Assembly (NCBI RefSeq): GCF_002091715.1
Contig: NZ_BDAG01000029.1
Span: forward strand, 29,169 to 93,168
Source: Pseudomonas migulae NBRC 103157
GTDB lineage: Bacteria > Pseudomonadota > Gammaproteobacteria > Pseudomonadales > Pseudomonadaceae
DNA length: 64,000 nt
Direction of reading: 5' to 3'
Shown: positions 59,021 to 64,000 of the stretch, in pieces
Numbering within the stretch: the stretch's first letter is position 1
How the letters are laid out: each line of letters begins with the position of its first letter
Position numbers and translations under genes: made by a program
The notes under the pieces: generated by a model
The model's database searches: none
Seen by the model: the letters and a program-made list of their open reading frames with translations, nothing else
Told to the model about the DNA's origin: nothing

Positions 59021-59665
59021 TCAGGCTGTCTCAGGCCGATACGCCCGCATAAACAACCCCACCACTTCCCGCACATGTTCCTCGGCCGCATCCCCGGTCA
59101 ACGGCTCGCCACAGCCATACAACAACCGAAAATTCCCCGCGCCCTTGAGCAGGCAAAAGAAGTGCTCCGCCGCGTTACGGGGCTTGTCGATGCTCAACGC
59201 ACCGCTCTGATCTACCTTGCTCAGCAACCGCTCCATGCCATGCAACATGCGCTCCGGCCCGGCCTCGAAGAAGATTTGCGAGAGCTTTGGGTCCTGGCTG
59301 CCCAGCGTCATCATCAACCGGTGCAGGTTCACCGATTCATCGCTGTTGATCAGGTGATGAAAGCCGCGCGCGATATTCAACAGCACTGCTTCCACTGAAA
59401 TGCCGTCAGGCAATTCGAAAAACAGCGTAGGCAATTGTTCTTCGCATTTGGCGACCACGGCGGCGGAGAACAACGTCTCCTTGTCGTTGAAATGGCTGTA
59501 GACGGTCAGCTTCGACACGCCAGCTTCAGCCGCGACGGCGTCCATGCTGGTGCTCGCATAACCATTGCTCAGAAACAGGATTTTCGCCGCATCGAGGATC
59601 GCCTGGCGTTTGGCCAGATCCTTGGGACGGCCCGGGCCATTGGGGGCTGAAAGATTGTTCGGCAT
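59021..59665 (-). CDS. mexL: TetR-family repressor MexL-like
   Basis: A 214-residue TetR regulator, close to the length of P. aeruginosa MexL. The helix-turn-helix is residues 18-65 (RQAILDAAKILFLSNGYASTSMDAVAAEAGVSKLTVYSHFNDKETLF). The C-terminal ligand domain is of the AefR-like type. It lies divergent from mexJK with a 93-bp gap, as in P. aeruginosa, where MexL represses both. The name rests on this arrangement plus size. The divergent gap holds the palindrome ATACTGCTCAGTAT. Confidence 0.88.
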   Translation of the reverse strand: MPNNLSAPNGPGRPKDLAKRQAILDAAKILFLSNGYASTSMDAVAAEAGVSKLTVYSHFNDKETLFSAAVVAKCEEQLPTLFFELPDGISVEAVLLNIARGFHHLINSDESVNLHRLMMTLGSQDPKLSQIFFEAGPERMLHGMERLLSKVDQSGALSIDKPRNAAEHFFCLLKGAGNFRLLYGCGEPLTGDAAEEHVREVVGLFMRAYRPETA

Positions 59666-59676
59666 ATTCGTTTTTA

Positions 59677-59724
59677 ATACTGGACTGGTGAGTTTGCTAT
59701 TAATAACATACTGCTCAGTATAAT
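59677..59724 (+). promoter_or_regulatory. mexJ promoter with probable MexL operator
   Basis: ATACTG-CT-CAGTAT at 59708-59721 is a perfect palindrome that overlaps the -10 box TATAAT (59719-59724). A further ATACTG half-site lies at 59677-59682, 31 bp upstream. A TTGCTA (59695-59700) may be part of the -35 region, though the 18-base spacing is a little long. Binding by a TetR dimer here would block RNA polymerase. Confidence 0.65.
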
Positions 59725-59758
59725 TATTCCAAGCACCATTAGCGAAAGGTCCTTCACC

Positions 59759-60859
59759 ATGTTCCGCTATGCCTTGCCCCTCGCCTTGCCAGTCAGTCTG
59801 GCGTTTTTATTGTCTGCGTGTGGTCACGAAGAGGCGCCGCAGGTCACTGTCCGACCGGCCATGGTCGTGCAGCCAGAGCCTTCGGCCCAGGCGATGGAAA
59901 GCTATCCCGGTGAAGTCCGTGCCCGCTACGAGCCGGACCTGGCCTTTCGCATTGGCGGCAAAGTCAGTCGACGACTGGTCGAAGAAGGGCAGCGGGTCAA
60001 GGCTGACCAGCCTCTGGCGGAACTCGATCCCCAGGACGTGCGCCTGCAACTGGAAGCAACCCGCGCCCAGGTCGCGGCTGCCGAAGCCAATCTCAATCTC
60101 GTACGCGCCGAGCGTGATCGCTACAAGACCCTGATGGAACGTCAGATGGTCAGCCGTTCCCAGTACGACAATGCTGAAAACCTCTACAGATCCGGTGAAG
60201 CACGCCTGAAGCAGATCAAGGCCGAATTCAACGTCTCCACCAATCAGGCCAGCTACGCCGTATTACGCGCGCCTCAGGACGGCGTCGTGGCCAAGCGCGC
60301 GGTGGAAGTCGGGCAAGTCGTCGCCGCCGGTCAAACCGTGTTCACCCTCGCTACCGATGGCGAGCGCGAAGTGCTGATCAGCCTGCCGGAGCAGAGTTTC
60401 GGTCGTTTCAAGGTCGGTCAGCCGGTGTCGGTGGAACTCTGGACCCAACCCGATCAACGATTCGCCGGACGCATCCGCGAGCTGTCGCCCGCCGCCGATC
60501 CAAAGTCGCGCACCTTCGCGGCTCGGATCGCGTTCACTGCCGGTAAAGTCCCGGCCGAACTTGGCCAGAGCGCCCGGGTATTTATCCAGACTGCCGACGT
60601 CGTGGCACTGTCGGTACCGCTCTCGGCAGTGACCGCCGAAAACGGCGCCACCTACGTTTGGGTGCTCAGCGCCAACAACACCCTGAAAAAAGCCCCGGTC
60701 CGGGTCGGTGCATTCGGCGAGAAAACCGTGCCGGTGCTCGAAGGCCTGAACGCCAGCGACTGGGTGGTGGCCGCCGGCGTCCATGTGCTTCATGACGGGC
60801 AGCAAATACGCCCGGTGGATCGCTCCAACCGCGTGGTCAATCTGGCGGACAAGGAGTAA
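59759..60859 (+). CDS. mexJ: RND efflux periplasmic adaptor MexJ-like
   Basis: A 366-residue membrane fusion lipoprotein. Signal and lipobox are ALPVSLAFLLSAC (Cys20). The adaptor pattern is a lipoyl-like half (YEPDLAFRIGGKVSRRLVEEGQRVKADQPLAELDP), an alpha hairpin (residues about 95-150, QVAAAEANLNLVRAERDRYKTLMERQMVSRSQYDNAE) and a second lipoyl half (LRAPQDGVVAKRAVEVGQVV), then the beta-barrel and membrane-proximal domains. Its size equals MexJ (367). It starts 93 bp from the divergent repressor and ends 6 bp before the transporter gene. Confidence 0.9.
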   Translation: MFRYALPLALPVSLAFLLSACGHEEAPQVTVRPAMVVQPEPSAQAMESYPGEVRARYEPDLAFRIGGKVSRRLVEEGQRVKADQPLAELDPQDVRLQLEATRAQVAAAEANLNLVRAERDRYKTLMERQMVSRSQYDNAENLYRSGEARLKQIKAEFNVSTNQASYAVLRAPQDGVVAKRAVEVGQVVAAGQTVFTLATDGEREVLISLPEQSFGRFKVGQPVSVELWTQPDQRFAGRIRELSPAADPKSRTFAARIAFTAGKVPAELGQSARVFIQTADVVALSVPLSAVTAENGATYVWVLSANNTLKKAPVRVGAFGEKTVPVLEGLNASDWVVAAGVHVLHDGQQIRPVDRSNRVVNLADKE

Positions 60860-60865
60860 TCCCCG

Positions 60866-63800
60866 ATGGGTTTCAATCTTTCCGAATGGGCGCTGCGTAA
60901 TCGCCAGATCGTACTGTTCCTGATGCTGTTGCTGGCGATTGTCGGCGCGCTTTCCTACACCAAACTCGGACAAAGCGAGGACCCGCCGTTCACTTTCAAG
61001 GCCATGGTGATCCGCACCAACTGGCCCGGGGCCACCGCCGAGGAAGTGTCGCGACAGGTCAGCGAGCGCATTGAAAAGAAGCTGATGGAAACCGGTGAGT
61101 ACGAGCGCATCGTCTCGTTTTCTCGACCGGGTGAATCCCAGGTGACGTTCGTTGCGCGTGACTCCATGCATTCGGTGGATATTCCGGATCTCTGGTATCA
61201 GGTCCGCAAGAAGATCAGCGACATTCGTCATACCTTGCCACCGGGCATTCAGGGGCCTTTTTTCAACGATGAATTCGGCACAACGTTCGGCAATATCTAC
61301 GCGCTGACCGGCGATGGTTTTGATTACGCGGTGCTCAAGGACTACGCCGATCGCATCCAGATTCAGCTGCAACGGGTCAAGGACGTGGGCAAGGTCGACC
61401 TGCTCGGGTTGCAGGACGAGAAGATCTGGATCGAACTGTCCAACGTCAAACTCGCCACCCTCGGCTTGCCGTTGGCGGCGGTGCAGCAGGCGCTTGAAGA
61501 GCAGAACGCGATGTCCACGGCTGGCTTCTTTGAAACCACCAGTGAGCGGTTGCAGCTACGGGTTTCGGGGAATTTTCAGACGGTCGAAGAGATCAAGAAC
61601 TTCCCGATCCGTGTCGGTGATCGTACGTTCCGTATCTCCGATGTCGCGAACGTTCGTCGCGGCTTCAACGATCCACCGGCACCGCGCATGCGCTTCATGG
61701 CGGAAGACGCCATCGGCCTGGCCGTGGCAATGAAGGACGGCGGGGACATTCTGGTGCTGGGCAAGGCACTGGAAATCGAGTTCGCCAGGATCCAGAAAAA
61801 CCTTCCGGCCGGTATGCAGCTGCGCAAGGTCTCCGACCAGCCGGCTGCGGTGAAAACCGGTGTCGGTGAGTTCGTACAAGTGCTGGTGGAAGCCTTGGCC
61901 ATCGTCCTGTTGGTGAGCTTCTTCTCCCTCGGCGTGCGCACCGGCATGGTGGTGGCGCTGGCGATTCCGCTGGTGTTGGCGATGACCTTCGCCTGCATGT
62001 ATTACCTGGGCATCGGCCTGCACAAGATTTCCCTCGGTGCGCTGGTGCTGGCGTTGGGTTTGCTGGTCGACGACGCGATCATTGCCGTGGAAATGATGGC
62101 AATCAAAATGGAGCAGGGCTTCGACCGGATCAGGGCGGCCAGTTACGCCTGGACCAGCACCGCGTTTCCGATGCTCACCGGTACGCTGATCACCGCCGCC
62201 GGGTTCCTGCCGATTGCCACTGCGCAATCGGGGACTGGCGAATACACCCGTTCGATTTTTCAGGTGGTGACCATCGCGCTGCTGGCATCGTGGATTGCCG
62301 CCGTGGTTTTTGTGCCGTATCTGGGGGAAAAACTCCTGCCGGACCTGGCGAAGATTCATGCGGCGAAACACGGCACCGGCCAACCGGACCCTTACGCCAC
62401 TCCGTTCTATCAGCGTGTCAGACGCCTGGTGGAGTGGTGCGTGCGGTGGCGCAAGACGGTGATCGCGCTGACGGTGGTGCTGTTCATTGCCTCCATCGTG
62501 TTGTTCCGTTTTGTGCCGCAACAATTCTTCCCGGCCTCGGGGCGACTGGAGTTGATGGTCGATCTGAAGCTCGCCGAAGGCGCTTCGTTGAGCAACACTG
62601 CCGACGAGGTTAAACGCCTCGAAGGTTTACTGAAGGATCACGCCGGTATCGACAATTACGTGGCCTACGTCGGCACCGGTTCGCCGCGTTTTTACCTGCC
62701 ACTGGATCAGCAACTGCCGGCGGCGAGCTTCGCCCAGTTTGTCGTCCTGGCCAAGACCATCGAAGACCGCGAAACCCTGCGCACCTGGTTGATTGAAACC
62801 CTCAACGAACAGTTCCCGGCCCTGCGTTCGCGGGTGACGCGTCTGGAAAACGGCCCGCCGGTTGGTTATCCGGTGCAGTTCCGGGTCACCGGTGAACACA
62901 TCGAGGACGTTCGCGCCCTGGCCCGCAAAGTGGCGGCCAAGGTTCGCGAGAATCCCCACGTGGCCAACGTCCACCTGGACTGGGAAGAGCCGAGCAAAGT
63001 CGTTTATCTGAACGTCGATCAGGACCGCGCCCGCGCGCTGGGCGTAAGTACTGCAAACCTGTCGAAATTCCTGCAGAGCTCGCTGACCGGGTCCAGCGTC
63101 AGCCAGTACCGCGAAGACAATGAGTTGATCGAAATCCTCCTGCGCGGCACGTTGCATGAACGCACTGAACTGTCGTTGCTGCCGAGCCTGGCGGTGCCGA
63201 CCGACAACGGTCGCAGCGTGGCGCTGTCACAAATCGCGACGCTGGAATACGGCTTTGAAGAAGGCATCATCTGGCACCGCAACCGCTTGCCGAACGTGAC
63301 GATTCGCGCCGACATCTACGGCAAGGAACAACCGGCGACGCTGGTGCAGCAGATCATGCCGACGCTCGATCCGATCCGCGCGGAACTACCTGATGGCTAT
63401 TTGCTGGAAGTCGGCGGGACCGTGGAGGACTCGGCCCGTGGCCAGAACTCGGTGAAGGCTGGCGTGCCGCTGTTCATTGTGGTGGTGCTGACGTTGCTGA
63501 TGCTGCAACTGCGCAGTTTCTCACGCACGGTGATGGTGTTTCTGACGGCGCCATTGGGGTTGATCGGGGTGACTCTGTTCCTGATGGTGTTCCGCCAGCC
63601 GTTTGGTTTTGTGGCTATGCTCGGGACCATCGCGCTGTCCGGGATGATTATGCGGAACTCGGTGATTCTGGTGGATCAGATCGAGCAGGACATCGCTGCG
63701 GGGCTGAAACCCTGGCAGGCGATCATCGAGGCCACGGTGCGTCGTTTTCGGCCGATCGTGCTGACGGCGCTTGCCGCTGTGCTAGCGATGATTCCGCTGT

Positions 63801-63931
63801 CACGCAGTGTGTTCTTCGGGCCGATGGCGGTGGCGATCATGGGGGGGCTGATTGTGGCGACGGCGTTGACGCTGTTGTTTTTGCCGGCGCTGTATGCGGC
63901 TTGGTTCCGCATCAAGAAAGAACCGGTTTGA
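60866..63931 (+). CDS. mexK: RND efflux transporter MexK-like
   Basis: A 1021-residue inner-membrane proton-driven pump with 12 helices and two large periplasmic loops (RND HAE1 type). The proton relay Asp pair is in TM4 (LLVDDAIIAVEMM near residue 410). The N-terminus has RQIVLFLMLLLAIVGALSYTKLGQSEDPPF, and the C-terminus ends after TALTLLFLPALYAAWF. MexK of P. aeruginosa has about 1025 residues and works with MexJ and a remote OprM or OpmH channel. No outer-membrane gene follows within the 69 bp left in the window. Likely substrates (triclosan, erythromycin, tetracycline) come from the relative, not from this sequence. Confidence 0.9.
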   Translation: MGFNLSEWALRNRQIVLFLMLLLAIVGALSYTKLGQSEDPPFTFKAMVIRTNWPGATAEEVSRQVSERIEKKLMETGEYERIVSFSRPGESQVTFVARDSMHSVDIPDLWYQVRKKISDIRHTLPPGIQGPFFNDEFGTTFGNIYALTGDGFDYAVLKDYADRIQIQLQRVKDVGKVDLLGLQDEKIWIELSNVKLATLGLPLAAVQQALEEQNAMSTAGFFETTSERLQLRVSGNFQTVEEIKNFPIRVGDRTFRISDVANVRRGFNDPPAPRMRFMAEDAIGLAVAMKDGGDILVLGKALEIEFARIQKNLPAGMQLRKVSDQPAAVKTGVGEFVQVLVEALAIVLLVSFFSLGVRTGMVVALAIPLVLAMTFACMYYLGIGLHKISLGALVLALGLLVDDAIIAVEMMAIKMEQGFDRIRAASYAWTSTAFPMLTGTLITAAGFLPIATAQSGTGEYTRSIFQVVTIALLASWIAAVVFVPYLGEKLLPDLAKIHAAKHGTGQPDPYATPFYQRVRRLVEWCVRWRKTVIALTVVLFIASIVLFRFVPQQFFPASGRLELMVDLKLAEGASLSNTADEVKRLEGLLKDHAGIDNYVAYVGTGSPRFYLPLDQQLPAASFAQFVVLAKTIEDRETLRTWLIETLNEQFPALRSRVTRLENGPPVGYPVQFRVTGEHIEDVRALARKVAAKVRENPHVANVHLDWEEPSKVVYLNVDQDRARALGVSTANLSKFLQSSLTGSSVSQYREDNELIEILLRGTLHERTELSLLPSLAVPTDNGRSVALSQIATLEYGFEEGIIWHRNRLPNVTIRADIYGKEQPATLVQQIMPTLDPIRAELPDGYLLEVGGTVEDSARGQNSVKAGVPLFIVVVLTLLMLQLRSFSRTVMVFLTAPLGLIGVTLFLMVFRQPFGFVAMLGTIALSGMIMRNSVILVDQIEQDIAAGLKPWQAIIEATVRRFRPIVLTALAAVLAMIPLSRSVFFGPMAVAIMGGLIVATALTLLFLPALYAAWFRIKKEPV

Positions 63932-64000
63932 GGTCTTGGCGGCCTTTGGGCCGACCAGGCTTTTGTTGACTGGGTGGTGCATATCCATTTCTGCGGTAAT

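Overview
The window is a stretch of chromosome from a fluorescent Pseudomonas, most likely of the P. fluorescens group. This rests on three signs: high-GC codon use throughout; core genes that recall the P. aeruginosa order (recJ, an old-yellow-enzyme flavoprotein, the wsp operon, prfB-lysS, an lptF-like gene, ppc, adk, tsaB, rsmJ, mexL-mexJK); and many REP elements of two related types found between genes in this group. About 59 protein genes are supported. I see no rRNA, tRNA, CRISPR array, insertion sequence or prophage.

Layout. 1-5.6 kb: recJ, a XenA/YqjM-like ene-reductase, opgD (osmoregulated periplasmic glucans) on the minus strand, and a 61-residue protein of unknown function. 5.6-20.1 kb: a complete Tad/Flp pilus locus. 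A divergent AraC-type regulator with a degenerate receiver-like N-terminus precedes three tandem flp prepilin genes spaced exactly 343 bp apart. Then follow the prepilin peptidase, an unusual AAA ATPase, rcpC, tadG, tadE, tadF, tadZ, tadA, tadB and tadC. The secretin rcpA, the lipoprotein tadD and a DUF3613 gene form a convergent minus-strand unit. 20.1-31.2 kb: a minus-strand polyamine module made of a YdcSTUV-like ABC importer, two aminobutyraldehyde dehydrogenase paralogues, an APC permease and a LysR regulator, with large REP palindromes in the gaps.

31.4-40.8 kb: a yebE-like gene and the intact wspABCDEF-R surface-sensing operon, which ends in a diguanylate cyclase. 40.9-47.8 kb: prfB with its programmed +1 frameshift, lysS, a TetR regulator, a lipoprotein, a DUF1704/QEGLA putative zinc peptidase, an alpha/beta-hydrolase lipoprotein and a small membrane protein. 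48-50 kb (minus strand): an LptF-like OmpA lipoprotein, a DUF4398 lipoprotein with a possible AlgU promoter, and a small unknown. 50.1-58.9 kb: ppc, adk, tsaB, a DUF72 protein, a PEP-mutase-family enzyme, an extensin-like protein, a protein with a duplicated 45-residue block, and rsmJ. 59.0-64 kb: mexL divergent from mexJK, an RND efflux pair with no outer-membrane gene beside it; a palindromic operator overlaps the mexJ -10 box.

Taken together, much of the window concerns the surface-attached state. Wsp makes c-di-GMP on surface contact, Tad/Flp pili mediate adhesion, OpgD shapes the periplasm, and LptF-type lipoproteins respond to envelope stress. The rest is polyamine uptake, drug efflux and housekeeping. 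The most unusual parts are the Tad locus (tripled flp, built-in AAA ATPase, pseudo-receiver regulator), the 45-residue repeat protein at 57.4-58.0 kb and the putative zinc peptidase at 45.2-46.5 kb.
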